Source: Cristatella mucedo
Taxonomy: Eukaryota; Bryozoa; Phylactolaemata; Cristatellidae
DNA: 64,000 bases
Assembly: GCA_009760855.2 (NCBI GenBank)
Contig: WPIO01000002.1
Span: 5,946,501 to 6,010,500, forward strand
Direction: 5' to 3'
Each line of letters starts with the position of its first letter. Within the stretch, counting starts at the first letter, position 1. Shown here piece after piece: positions 15,613-24,113 of this stretch. The position numbers were made by a program, and so were the translations under genes. The notes below the pieces were generated by a model, which was given only the letters and a program-made list of their open reading frames with translations, was not told where the DNA came from and ran no database searches.

Positions 15613-17813
15613 CAAGCAATCTCGTGACCACTGCTGGTGTTTAGTGGCCAATTTGCTAGCCAAGATGGACTTGGCAGAACTAATAATCTGTCAGGCTCAC
15701 TTTGGCGGTGGCTAACTCGTTCAACTCACAAGCTACCACTAGAATTCAGGGCAATAGAAAAAGCTTCACACTCCGTTGTCTTTCGGAATGGCTGTAATAT
15801 AATGACTTGTGCCCGACAACCTGCAGTGGAAAGAGCAAAATCTGCACGCAGTTTGTTCAAAATTCAAAGATTACGTCAAATCATCTAAACTCATTGCCTC
15901 ATTGTACTCACTAAAATATTCTGTAAGTCTAACAGAAGCAAGTGTAGATGGACAACGGTAGCTCATCACTGTAACAATGCATCGGCACAAACTTGTTACA
16001 ATCAGCTGTAACTGTAAGGTCTTGACCATCTATAACCGATCTATAACCTATCACTGGTCTATAACTTGCTTTAATCAATGATTTTCGGTGCTGCTTTAGG
16101 CAGACATTCAGCATTACCCGATAACCGTAGATCATTGTTGTAGTTTGTACTCAGCTCCAAAATGCTTGGGCTGCTAAAAATCTGCCTTTGTTCAAACTTA
16201 TTTCCAACTCTTGTATGCAGCTCTATGGGGTTGAAGTAGTTATGCGAGTTTTTCTTTCAAATAGTCCAGGTATCCCAAAAAATAGGTACATGATCTTTGA
16301 CAACGTATAAAATGCCCCCTACTGGAGTTGTTGTTGCTGATTGAGTTATTCAATGCCCCCTCACTTCGGAAAGTTATTTGAGGCATCGCTGGACTTGCTG
16401 ACTTCAGGAATGCATAGCGATACTGCCTTGTATGCATGCCGACAGGATGAGCATGACATTACTTAAGATTAAAGCTAGCTCTTAACTACGTTGTCAAAGT
16501 TTTCATGACTGAGCATGGCCGGCCTTCTTAAGCTCGTCAATAAAGTCAAGAAGTTACTCGAGGTAGTTGGCATTAAGCAATTATAATAAGCTCTGACCAA
16601 AGATAGCCGAAACTAAAGGACCGGGACGGTTGGTGAAGTTGATTTAGGACTGCCTTTCACATGCTTTACGACACTTGCTGCCCTAGAACGTTTTTGTGAG
16701 AATTGTCTAAGATTCTCTTTTCGCTGCACGAGTGCTTGCTCAAACTTCTGCATTGAAGATGGGTATATTTTGTGTAAAACTCAGTTTGTGTGCCCAGAAA
16801 TTCTCACATATCATTGCTAGCTTTTTGCTTATCAGTAGTAGAACATCTATAATTCTCATCACGACGTCCATGTAACCTCAGGAATAACCGCATTCGTGCT
16901 CTACCTGACTCCGTGAAAGTTCTACCACGCCACCTAAGAAATGCCGCCTGATGCTGTGACTGGAAATTGAAGAATAACTTCTTGCCCTTTCCGTTGATAC
17001 TAAGGCTTTTCATGATGTTGACTTGCACTCGAGAGCTATTTTTGCTTATATTTCAACCAACATGCACATACTTTGGTTGTTTTAAAGAATGCGTTTGGTG
17101 TGCAACCTTGCCGATTTGTCAGAATATGCTCACAAGCGGAAGTGGCAGTCTTTTGATTAGTGACGAGAGCTTTCATTTTGCTGCAATGTAGTGCTCAAGG
17201 CAGAAGTAACAGAATCAACAGTTTTAAAAGCTTGACTAAATTTTGCTAACTTGCTTCGGAACGTACCTGACTTTAATGGATATATCATTGGATCCTTGGC
17301 AAAAAGAAGACAGAAAATGCATACATCGGTATCCTGTGTCATTTCCCAAAAAACTTGAAAGATTGTTAAATAAATCATTCTGGTGCTCGTCTGAGCCCGT
17401 CGAATGTAGCACACACGATGCAAATGCCGTTGTGGTGCTATTACTCCACAGTAATTTGTTAGCCTTAGCACGTGGTAGCAGCTTCCTTCTTCTTTGCCTT
17501 GCCGTCTTCATAGCCAGTGTCACTTTTGTGCTTGTCAGTGCCACTCTTGCAGTGTTACTCTGTGCCAAGTCTGCGTGCTTTGTGCGTATGGCTTTCCCTA
17601 TACCCCTCCTTGAACTTGGTCTAGCGTCGTCGACTAATCTATGCTGCTGTTTGAGTGCAGGCTCGGCATTACATACACAAGCTAAAGCTGAGCGAGATTC
17701 ACAACCGCACGGAAATGGAAATGCTGATCGCCCAGAGGAATCAATTGCTCTCCGACCATAGGCGGCTCACGCAGGAAGTCAGCCACCTAACTCAGGGACC
17801 TTCAAATACGTGA
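2787..17813 (+). CDS. Myc: Myc-like bHLH leucine-zipper transcription factor (multi-exon gene model)
   Basis: Hand-joined model: 2787(or 2817)-2994, 8271-9422, 11039-11079, 11280-12440, 14536-14558, 14661-14766, 17661-17813, all GT-AG and all phase-compatible. The sum is about 935-947 codons ending TGA at 17811-17813. The C-terminus reads HHNAKEKTRRR (basic region), then helix 1 with ALGQLCDEI, a short loop, helix 2 with IVNILVEARHYI, and a zipper with leucines at 7-residue spacing. Myc proteins carry this domain at the very C-terminus after a long, mostly disordered N-terminus with an acidic box, as here. Known family role: nuclear E-box binder that dimerises with Max and controls growth genes. 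Longer than human MYC (439 residues); I see no convincing Myc box II. Mnt, Mxd or Max membership is less likely because those proteins are short or carry the domain centrally. Family call firm, orthology and N-terminal exons less so. Confidence 0.6.
3130..3262 (+). repeat. LINE-B 3' tail fragment
   Basis: It contains AAGCGCCTAGAAAGAG, ATTAAGTTCTCT and CTTTATCAAGTGC followed by (ATT)n. This is the terminal sequence of the LINE-B family seen at 59.1 kb. Only the last ~130 bp are present, typical of extreme 5' truncation during target-primed reverse transcription. It sits in the first large intron of the Myc-like gene. Confidence 0.75.
3511..3551. repeat. (CT)n microsatellite
   Basis: About 41 bp of CT repeat, followed by pyrimidine-rich sequence that runs toward the LINE-A 5' end. 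Confidence 0.95.
3690..7310 (+). mobile_element. LINE-A: near full-length CR1/L2-type non-LTR retrotransposon, decayed
   Basis: A degraded pol can be followed through several frames. The endonuclease start resembles LLNFYSL near 4325. EN core motifs include YRPPSG near 4640 and GDFNIHVDNPSN near 4735. The reverse transcriptase begins near 5690 with SKIL and HSTETALLRV, then LDLSAAFGIIDHN near 6005 and the catalytic FYADDAQLY near 6275. The post-RT conserved LDYCNSLLAG is near 6670. The 3' end is marked by CGAATGCGTACCGAAAGCCG and ends GTTACAGACAAGGATACATTT. Stops and frameshifts throughout make it inactive. The 5' limit (about 3690) is uncertain. It lies in an intron of the Myc-like gene, in the same orientation. 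Confidence 0.8.
7465..7537. repeat. (TA)n microsatellite
   Basis: About 73 bp of alternating AT directly downstream of LINE-A. Self-complementary and likely unstable. Confidence 0.97.
7735..7890. repeat. AT-rich degenerate repeat of an AATAATTCAT-like unit
   Basis: The words aataattcat, aattcataat and aataataattcatg recur about ten times at irregular spacing in 150 bp. It may be a diverged minisatellite or the AT-rich tail of an old insertion. It lies in the intron before the 8271 exon. Confidence 0.5.
8271..9422 (+). CDS. Large GC-rich exon of the Myc-like gene (N-terminal disordered region)
   Basis: The reading frame is open from just after a TAA at 8129-8131 to 9490, far longer than chance. 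The best acceptor is cgcttttccag ending at 8270, phase 1. The donor ACTG/gtagga at 9422/9423 is phase 1 and joins in frame to 11039. The protein is low-complexity and rich in Ala, Ser, Gly and Glu, with no folded domain recognised. It contains a repeated LGHDEP motif (near 8287 and 9168), a sumoylation-like VKKEPSE (near 9345) and PPLSVLFDDST at its end. An in-frame ATG at 8234 offers an alternative start if the 2.8 kb exon is not used. GC content is clearly higher than in the flanking introns. The antisense strand is also open for 310 codons, which I treat as a compositional shadow. Confidence 0.5.
9423..11038 (+). other. Intron of the Myc-like gene
   Basis: AT-rich, with donor gtagga and acceptor tattacag. 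No transposon or coding domain recognised. Confidence 0.5.
11039..11079 (+). CDS. Small 41-nt exon of the Myc-like gene
   Basis: It lies between tgtattacag (ending 11038) and GAG/gtaagc (donor 11080). It takes two bases to complete the codon split at 9422 and then reads AFDVAMDHPDMVE, ending in phase 0, which matches the exon starting at 11280. It contains two ATGs (11056, 11071) that could serve as a downstream start. The evidence is splice-site quality and phase on both sides; there is no domain. Confidence 0.5.
11280..12440 (+). CDS. Main acidic/Ser-rich exon of the Myc-like gene
   Basis: 387 codons are open between the acceptor atttgtttcag and the donor GAG/gtgagc, phase 0 at both ends. 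The start is acidic (STESEYDEDNEELEL). The middle is Ser/Thr-rich, with SSSRSSESPRAYSPAS near 12080. Near 12220-12280 the segment YTESVCEEDDFIDVERVDLDE resembles the conserved acidic box (EEEIDVV-type) that Myc proteins carry ahead of the DNA-binding domain. The exon ends in a basic run, SHKARNRE, which leads into the bHLH. Reading through the donor gives a stop at 12498-12500. The composition suggests a disordered transactivation region. Confidence 0.65.
12441..14535 (+). other. Intron of the Myc-like gene
   Basis: Donor gtgagc, acceptor tttttttttag. It holds a short poly-G run (about 13079-13088) and a SINE-2 copy at 14301-14444. Otherwise AT-rich and unremarkable. Confidence 0.55.
14301..14444 (+). 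mobile_element. SINE-2 copy (tRNA-derived head, LINE-B-like tail)
   Basis: The head reads GCCGGTTAACCCAGTGGTAAA (A-box-like region), with a degenerate B box at GGCTTCAGTCC. The tail reads AAGCGCCCGAGTAGAGATTA and AGCTCTCGTAGG, matching the LINE-B 3' end. It ends about 90 bp before the 23-nt microexon. Confidence 0.65.
14536..14558 (+). CDS. 23-nt microexon encoding the start of the bHLH basic region
   Basis: It lies between a strong acceptor (ctctctttttttttag, ending 14535) and a consensus donor gtaagt at 14559. It reads VTAHHNA plus the first two bases of a Lys codon. Including it is the only way I found to join exon 12440 (phase 0) to the bHLH frame of the 14661 exon. It supplies the His and Asn (HHN) that begin the conserved basic region in Myc/Max proteins. 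Without it, the downstream exon reads 17 codons in another frame to a TGA at 14712-14714. Confidence 0.65.
14661..14766 (+). CDS. bHLH exon: basic region, helix 1, loop and first half of helix 2
   Basis: The acceptor is tacttcacag and the donor GAG/gtaagt. The frame reads EKTRRRSLSIALGQLCDEI, then DLSESDN, then PSIVNILVE. The Glu and the Arg-Arg pair occupy the DNA-contact positions of class-B bHLH factors (H-x3-E-x2-R-R pattern with the microexon's His). Helix 1 has the usual Leu pattern, LCDEI matches the LRDQI position of Myc, and PSIVNIL matches the PKVxIL start of helix 2. The loop is about two residues shorter than in vertebrate MYC by eye alignment. Confidence 0.75.
14767..17660 (+). 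other. Last and largest 3' intron of the Myc-like gene
   Basis: Donor gtaagt, acceptor gtttgagtgcag. It contains a (TA)n/(GA)n tract at 15552-15613. Minus-strand stretches near 16240-16440 and 16800-17570 look weakly coding (mixed-composition ORFs of 65-110 codons) and could be decayed transposon or pseudogene pieces, but I cannot assign a family. Confidence 0.45.
15552..15613. repeat. (TA)n followed by (GA)n
   Basis: About 49 bp of TA repeats passing directly into about 13 bp of GA repeats; a compound microsatellite. Confidence 0.95.
17661..17813 (+). CDS. Terminal exon: helix 2 and leucine zipper, stop codon
   Basis: The acceptor is gtttgagtgcag, entered in phase 0. It reads ARHYIHKLKLSEIHN and then a zipper in which EML, RNQL, RRL and SHL leucines fall exactly seven residues apart. 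An Asn stands at the position one heptad earlier and a Leu one further. It ends LTQGPSNT and TGA at 17811-17813. The zipper immediately follows helix 2 without a break, as in the Myc/Max/Mxd group, so the protein should form heterodimers through a continuous helix. The Asn in a core position could favour pairing specificity. Confidence 0.75.
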   Translation, partial: ARHYIHKLKLSEIHNRTEMEMLIAQRNQLLSDHRRLTQEVSHLTQGPSNT

Positions 17814-18899
17814 ATCGAAGCTCCTAAACGTGTGCTGAAACCATCTAATTAGTATGTACTCCAGTTGATTACTTGTACATGGTAGCTTGTACATGATAGC
17901 TGTACATGGCTTGACCGTACTGAGGCTGCTTGTCATTTTGTCACTTAACTTGAGTGCATTCTTGCCTGGAAATCTTGCACGGCAAATCTTGCAACACAAA
18001 TGTCGTACTGCAAGACTTGCCCGGCAAATCTCGTACAAAAAGTCATCCAGCTGAACCACCCAACCGCAAGCACTTCTGTTAAAACGAGACTCTCGAATCA
18101 CCTACTTGTTTAATTGTTTTCTTTTCTCACCCCTCTTCCATGCATTGCTTACTTTATGCTAAGAATCTTCTACTTGTTTCTGATAACTGGCAACGTTGAG
18201 ATAGCATTTTTCTTGCATAAATTCGTAAATGCTATGTTTTTTTAGCAATATTTGAAAATGCTTCAAGTGTTAAGACTGTGCCATGTTTAACTGTGCATAT
18301 GTGGCTTGAAACTGACATCTGTGTTGTTTAGTATTGTTAGGGCACGTGGTTGTGGAGGCTACCGTATCTGCCACTTTTGGCCTAATGCATTTACTTGCAG
18401 TTTATAAAATAACTGGTATATGGCTCCTTATGATCTCTGATCTTGCATGCACTAAGCAAAAGATTCATAAACTGAAGGCTATGAGCTTTTGGGTTGAAAA
18501 GTAAACAGTGACTAGAGGTGAGTAGAAAAGAGATTTAGCTAAAAAAAAATCAAGGTAGCAAACACTTATGAGAATGCACTTGTCAGTTTTGACTATGGCA
18601 AATCATAAATAGATTAATAATTCATTTGCATAGCCCAAGAGATCTCTGTTTAGGTGCTTCACATATGCCACGGGGCTAGAGCTCACTACCTCGGCCAGAC
18701 CTTAGTCGGGACGAGAACCTTAACCTATAGGCCAAACCAGGTGACGTTTCATTAAAATGCAAATTTCTCTTCCCGCCGATAGTGTTTTTAAACTGGTTTT
18801 AAGGCCAGACTTGCTTCTGCCTCTCTCCCCCTAGTGAAAGTGCCTGTATTTGTCTTATTGTTGGAAGTATCAAGTTGTCTCAAATGTAGTGTCAATAAA
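17814..18899 (+). promoter_or_regulatory. Probable 3' UTR with polyadenylation signal
   Basis: This follows the stop codon. An AATAAA lies at 18894-18899 (another AATAAA at 19811). No open frame continues. A minus-strand SINE-2 copy lies at about 18617-18745, so if the distal signal is used the transcript carries an antisense SINE. The actual cleavage site cannot be told from sequence. Confidence 0.35.
18617..18745 (-). mobile_element. SINE-2 copy, minus strand
   Basis: The reverse complement reads GGTTAAGGTTCTCGTCCCGA, then a B-box-like GAGCTCTAGCCCC and GGCATATGTGAAGCACC, ending near AATGAATTAT. This matches the 34969 copy closely. It lies in the probable 3' UTR or flank of the Myc-like gene. 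Confidence 0.7.
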
Positions 18900-19059
18900 A
18901 CCAGTTCTTGAGTTGAGGGCAAACTTCTGATTCATCTACTTTGACCTACATGCCGTTAAAGAAGTTCGTGCCTTTTTGAGTTGGGTTCGGATAGTCGAGC
19001 TGGTCCATCCATTTGTGGGACTCCCTGCTACTCATCGGTTGCTATGCCTTTGCAATACT

Positions 19060-19130
19060 TGGCTCGCGATTGTTGAAAACTCTGTAGCTAGGCTTGTCTG
19101 TCGTGAGCATTGCAACTAACTAACACATTT
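19060..19130 (+). repeat. Small LINE-B fragment
   Basis: It includes CTAGGCTTGTCTGTCGTGAG, shared with the post-RT region of the LINE-B copy at 58.5 kb. The rest of the element is absent or unrecognisable. Confidence 0.5.
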
Positions 19131-20110
19131 GGCCATTTTGCAATTAACAATTGATTTAAGTAGGTCAACCATTCAAAGCTGTTATCCTGAAGCACTAGAC
19201 TTGTGGTTCAGCTGTATCCGATCAACCGATTACCATGTTGAACTTATGTTGAACACTAGGAAATTTGTTTGGGACTTTTTTAAATTCAGGTGCTCATAAT
19301 ATCTTCGAAAAAGCGTGATGCATGTCTTTGCAACAAGCTGTATACAGCGATTATTACAGCATGGTTGTCGTGATCGGGATGTTGTTGGTCTGCTAAGCTG
19401 ATGCCCCTGAAACATGTTTTGGATACTTCTTTAGCCGCAATACCTTCTATTAGATCGAAAACCCTTATTCAGGTGCCTTAGGGCTCTAGTTCAATGCTAA
19501 GTTAGTTCGAAGCATAGCTTTTTAGAATAGTAACTTCTGCTGATTTGTGGAATATTATTTTATGTGTATGCCGTCTTTGGTCTTGCTGAGCTTGTTTGTG
19601 GTAATCCTATTGCTCTCATTACTTTTATAGTTTTTTTAATCTTTCTTTAAAGATTCCTCATGAGAAGCTATGATATCATTGAGCAACTCACCTGGAGAAA
19701 TCATGCAGTAAATGAACTTTCAAGTGCAAGCTTGCTAAAGTGCTTGGCTTACATATCTCTGGCTGGTAATTTGTATTGCACGAAAGTGTAAAAGTGTTTT
19801 ACTTTTTATGAATAAAACGATCTGTTCTGCATTTTTCAATTCAGTTTCCTACGTTAGGCAGATATGGTCTGTTAATTGTCTGATATCTTAAAAGAGTGCA
19901 TGTAACCTTTAACTTTTCACCTAGCAGTCTTCTCTTCATCATTGGGTCGTCATGATGTCATGCGACAACAATATTTACTTCCAGTTTGTGAGCCAATGTA
20001 TGCATAATAATGCTAATGTTTGTCCGGATAATAAATAAGGAGTTAGGGCTATGGATGGCCGTTTGCCGCAGGTTGCTATGAGCTGAAGGGGTGGGGCTAT
20101 GCCCGGGCTA
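19131..20110. other. No gene recognised
   Basis: AT-rich sequence with no ORF above 65 codons that looks coding and no repeat family I can identify. Confidence 0.4.
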
Positions 20111-20111
20111 T

Positions 20112-22560
20112 CGGGTTTATAATAATATTACATAGGTAAAGCGCGCTCGGATAACTCAATCTCTTTCTATGCGCTTTACAATGGCTGCAAAGGGAGCACG
20201 ATCACATGGTTAGTTGTAGCATGCTCAATAAACAACAAACATAGCATAGTTAAAGGTGACAACCACACGGTCACCACACAAGTGTGGTTAGTGGCAGCTC
20301 GAAACAGTGTCAGCTCGGATAAGCACGAAAAGGACGTAAAGGACGAATCACAAAGGACCCAATAAATGCTGTGATAAACAGATGGGTTTTAGTTTTTTTT
20401 TAATTTAGACAGTCCAGAGATGCCGTGTGCAGATAGAAAGTACCAGACTTTGAGAGCATACAAACTAAAGGTACTGTCTTAGAAATATGTAAGGTTTGTA
20501 CGAGGTATGGTTAAATATTTAATGGTAAAATATTCAGAAAAGCAGGTGGAATGATGGTTAGCCCAGTGGGGTAGTAGATGTGATAGGTAATGTATCTCCG
20601 TCTGTAACTCCACAAAGTCATAAAGACCTTGTGGGTGTTAAGCAGGAGTGTTGTATAGCGCACTCATAGCCTAAGCGGCTTTCGGTACGCATTCAATAGC
20701 CAACTGACTTCATCTCACGCAACAAAGAGAAAGTGGGAAGCATAACAGAGTCAGGAGAGCAGTTGAGGTAGTGAGTAGCATAGAAGTAGAAGCTCAGGAC
20801 CGCTGAAAACGATGTGCCATAGTCGGCAGTAGGAGAGTAGTTGTCGTTGCGTAAGAATTGTGGAAGCGAGTTCCACAGCCTAGGACCTGCAGAGTTGAAA
20901 CTTCTATCGCCAACTGTCTTTAAGCGGAGGAATGGGACAGCTAATTAATGGTACACGGGACCTGAGGGCGCGAACAGGCTGAACCTGATGCAGCAGTTCA
21001 GCTAGTTACGAAGTAGGCTGGAGCCAAAGAATGAACATAAGTAAGAGCGAGTGCCAAAACATAGAAGTCGATGCATTGCTTGACTGTGAGCCACTGCAGA
21101 TCGGCGACAAGTGATGTGATGTGGCAACTAAGGCGGAACTAAGCTCACGACAGAAAAGCCTAGCTGCAGAGTTTTGCGCCAGCTGTAAGCGCCTGAGTGC
21201 ACATGCCGGTAGGCCAGCAAACAGTGTGTTATAGAAGTCAAGACTGAATGTCGCAAATGCGTGGACCAAGTTAAAATCGGAATCCGTGTCTAAACATGCC
21301 TGAATTTAAGCAACGTTGTGCAGCTAAATTTAGGCGGACTGGGGAGCTGATGTGGTCGTCCGATGAAAGATCATTTGGCAATATAACACATAGACTTCGT
21401 GCAGATTCAACATTGAACATGCTGGCAGAGCGCCTTTGAGCGTATGCCTTTCCTACTTCTGAATCAATTAGTTTTTTCATAACTGGTAAGTTGGTTTTAT
21501 CGTCATTCAATTTTAGAAAATGTACTGCAATTATTTTGCAGATGTTATCACTACATGCGGCAAGGGAGTTGAGAGAATTGTAATTGCTGGAGATCTGGGA
21601 GGGATCAGTTCAAAATTATAGCTGAGTGTCATCCGCATAGAAGTGGATACCTAGGTTGTGATTTGCAATTGCATCTGCAAGAGGGAGAGTATAACTTATG
21701 AAAATAACTGGACCAAGTACAGAGTCATGATGTGCTCCATATTTCAGATGTTTCTCTGATGATCTTTGTCCGTTCACATCGATACTCTGCAGTCTCTGCT
21801 ATGCAGTGCCAATGATACCCGGGCGATATGAGTCACTCAACGAGGACTTGGTAATAAACATTATCAAAAGCTGCCGAAAAACTGACCAAAACAAGCAAAG
21901 ATACTGTACCTATTTCTGTATTCCCTAAGTAGGTCGTTGTACACCCGTAGAAATTGTGACTCTGTAGAGTGATTAGTTATATGACCAGACTGGAACTTAC
22001 TAGCAAGGCTTGAAGTTTCAATAAACGAGTTAAGCAGGTCTGCGATGATTTGTTCCAGTGACTTAAATAGGAACCGTAGAAGGGACACCGGGCGGAAGTC
22101 GCTCAAGTTCTCCTGGTCTAATGTTGCTTTTTTGAATAGTGGCCTGACAGCCTTTTGAAAGGTGCTGAGACATGGACTGAGGCTAATGACATATTTACGA
22201 TGTAATGCATGACGTTAGTAGATGAATGCATTGTAGAGGCATGGTGGCAGGAACAGGATCCAGAAGACTAGTTGTCTTCTTTGATTGGGATATGAACTTT
22301 AGGACGAGGTTACTTGTGATGCGCTTGCGTGAAGACGTTGAGGTGCTATATGTAATCGAGAGACAGCATTAGAAGGAGATGCTGACATCTTAAGAATTGG
22401 CTCTCTGATCGTGTCTAGGGTTTACGCTTCTTGATTGTTTTTATAGCTATCAGTTATATGGTGAACCTCTAGGTAGCGTGCCATTATTGTGAAAATTGAC
22501 GATGTTCAATAGTTTAAAGTGATATCCTGTGGGTCCGTTTAGGGCCGAGTACTTAATATT
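20112..22560 (-). mobile_element. LINE-B copy, minus strand, interrupted by LINE-A
   Basis: The 3' tail (AATAATATTA and the GCGCTTTACA word) starts at 20112. Reading on the minus strand upward, the post-RT region is near 21000-21270, the RT region near 21270-21800, and the RT start (MSDFRPVSLLRFL, 22106-22068) leads into a pre-RT linker to about 22560. The frame is broken many times. A LINE-A fragment at about 20578-20998 splits it. Confidence 0.75.
20578..20998 (-). mobile_element. LINE-A 3' fragment inserted into LINE-B
   Basis: The reverse complement carries GACTTTGTGGAGTTACAGAC, CGAATGCGTACCGAAAGCCG and the CCTCAACTGCTCTCCTGACT segment. This is the last ~420 bp of LINE-A. LINE-B sequence resumes on both sides, so LINE-A arrived later. 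Confidence 0.75.
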
Positions 22561-22569
22561 TAAAAAGTG

Positions 22570-22800
22570 TAATCGCCACCACGCACGACCGGGTACAGAA
22601 ACGGCGGATTTCAGGCACCGAGGGGGCTGCAGCAGTGGTGTATTTCGTCAACGCTAGAAGCTGGCCGCGTAACCCCGAGCAGCCGCTCTCCCCTACGTCT
22701 GTTTCCCACCACGTGCTCCTGTCTTGTTAACGATGCACCCTTAACACCAACTCATTTTACCATAATCTCATATAAACCATAAACCAATAAAACCATTAAC
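22570..22800. repeat. Dispersed repeat shared with 28287-28520
   Basis: Same-strand similarity to the sequence at 28287-28520. Shared words include CAGAAA near the start, GTGTATTTCGTCAA versus GTGTATTTCTTCAA, TGTTTCCCACCACGTGCTCC versus TGTTTCCGACTACCTGCTCC, and ATAAACC near the end. At 28.3 kb it abuts the start of an LTR-1 copy, so it may be LTR-1 internal sequence or part of a second repeat. Confidence 0.55.
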
Positions 22801-23965
22801 CGGCAATGAACAATATATACCACAAGATAGCGAGATCTCAAAATCACAAATCTCAGCAGTAATACACTTACAATCAAAGCTATATGCGGCATCTAGGACA
22901 GTTGAAAATCTATACAGCACCGTCACAGTCTAGCAACCACCATCAGTCAATATGAGCGACGTTTAAACGAAATCACAACTCCCTAACCATCACAATCGCA
23001 GCAGCAACATTGAACTGCTGTCCCAATAAGCAGGCTACCTCGCCGCCGCTCAAAGTAGGAAAGCTGGACCACAGCCTTTAGCAACCATCTGGCTGCTTTA
23101 TCAACCCATGCTACTAGCCTCTTTGCTGCGCTGGGGTATCGATACTCATCCTTCCCATTAGCCAGGAGTTAAGTCCGTGTCTCCTTCCTCTGCCTCTGGT
23201 GGACGCCGGTGAATCTCTGCCAGACACCGGCAGCTCTCTGTTGGAACCTGCCACCTACCCGTCGGACTCCACTATTTCTCTGTCGGGCACTTGCTCTGCC
23301 GCTCTGCCATGTGTCGCATCTCCAGGTTGTGACCGCTCTCCTGCCTCCGCCGACTCTTCGGTCTTCGCCGCCTCTCAGAAGGACGCTGCCGCCTCTCTGC
23401 CGGATGCCTAAGCCCCGCAGCTGACCGTCTTCCCGAAAAACGCCGTTGCCTCGTACAAAGACACATACTTGCGAAGATCGCTGTCGCCTCGCAGAATGCC
23501 ATCGCCTCATACAAAGCCATCCAATCGTGGCCAACAATCAGCGCAGTCGCAGCTTGGATCGCCGGCACCTCGTGCCACACGGTGGCGGCCTCTCACATCT
23601 CTGTCGTCAGGCACACCAACGACAATAGCTGCTGCCGCTACTCGCAGCTCCTATCGACCTCATCCTTCCGACCAGTGTTTACCATAGCCACGCTCAGCAG
23701 CCGAGTTTTAGCGGCAGGGCGAGCCACTGATGTTATCAAAGCCTTACGCAGCAGTACATAGTCGTCCTTGATAGTCTTATGCGAGTACACATTGAAGACG
23801 CTCTCTTCCCGGAAGGGGGGCCGATGCTTGTGCCATATTGATGGATTGACACCTCACAGTTGTAGCCGCCGCACCGAGTACCGCTGCCAACTTGCTAAGT
23901 CATCTTCAACTGGAAAATTCTCAAGCCACATTAACCAACAGCAGTAAGCAACAAACACCAACACG
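22801..23965. other. C-rich stretch, no gene recognised
   Basis: CT/CG-rich sequence between the repeat at 22.6 kb and the LTR-1 fragment at 23966. It has several overlapping ORFs of 60-120 codons on both strands, best read as compositional. It may be internal sequence of the LTR-1 element, but no gag or pol motif is visible. Confidence 0.35.
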
Positions 23966-24113
23966 TGTAGCGACGCGCTGGCGTTGGCTTAATTTTATCA
24001 CGAACAAGAACTGATCGGTTGGTGAAAACTCCTTTGTCCTGGAGCAGTGAGCCAGAGAATAGCGCCTGTCCGGTTAGCAGGGGGTAGCCTCCGAAATAAG
24101 GAGGTAGGTCCAC
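23966..24113 (+). mobile_element. LTR-1 5' end fragment
   Basis: It begins TGTAGCGACGCGCTGG and contains GGCTTAATTTTA and CTCCTTTGTCCTGGAGCAGT, the first ~150 bp of the LTR-1 family. Similarity is lost after about 24113. Confidence 0.7.

Noticed and set aside
23169-23580. Arg-rich 100-122-codon minus-strand ORFs
   Set aside because: Overlapping frames on both strands in C-rich sequence, no domain, no splice support.
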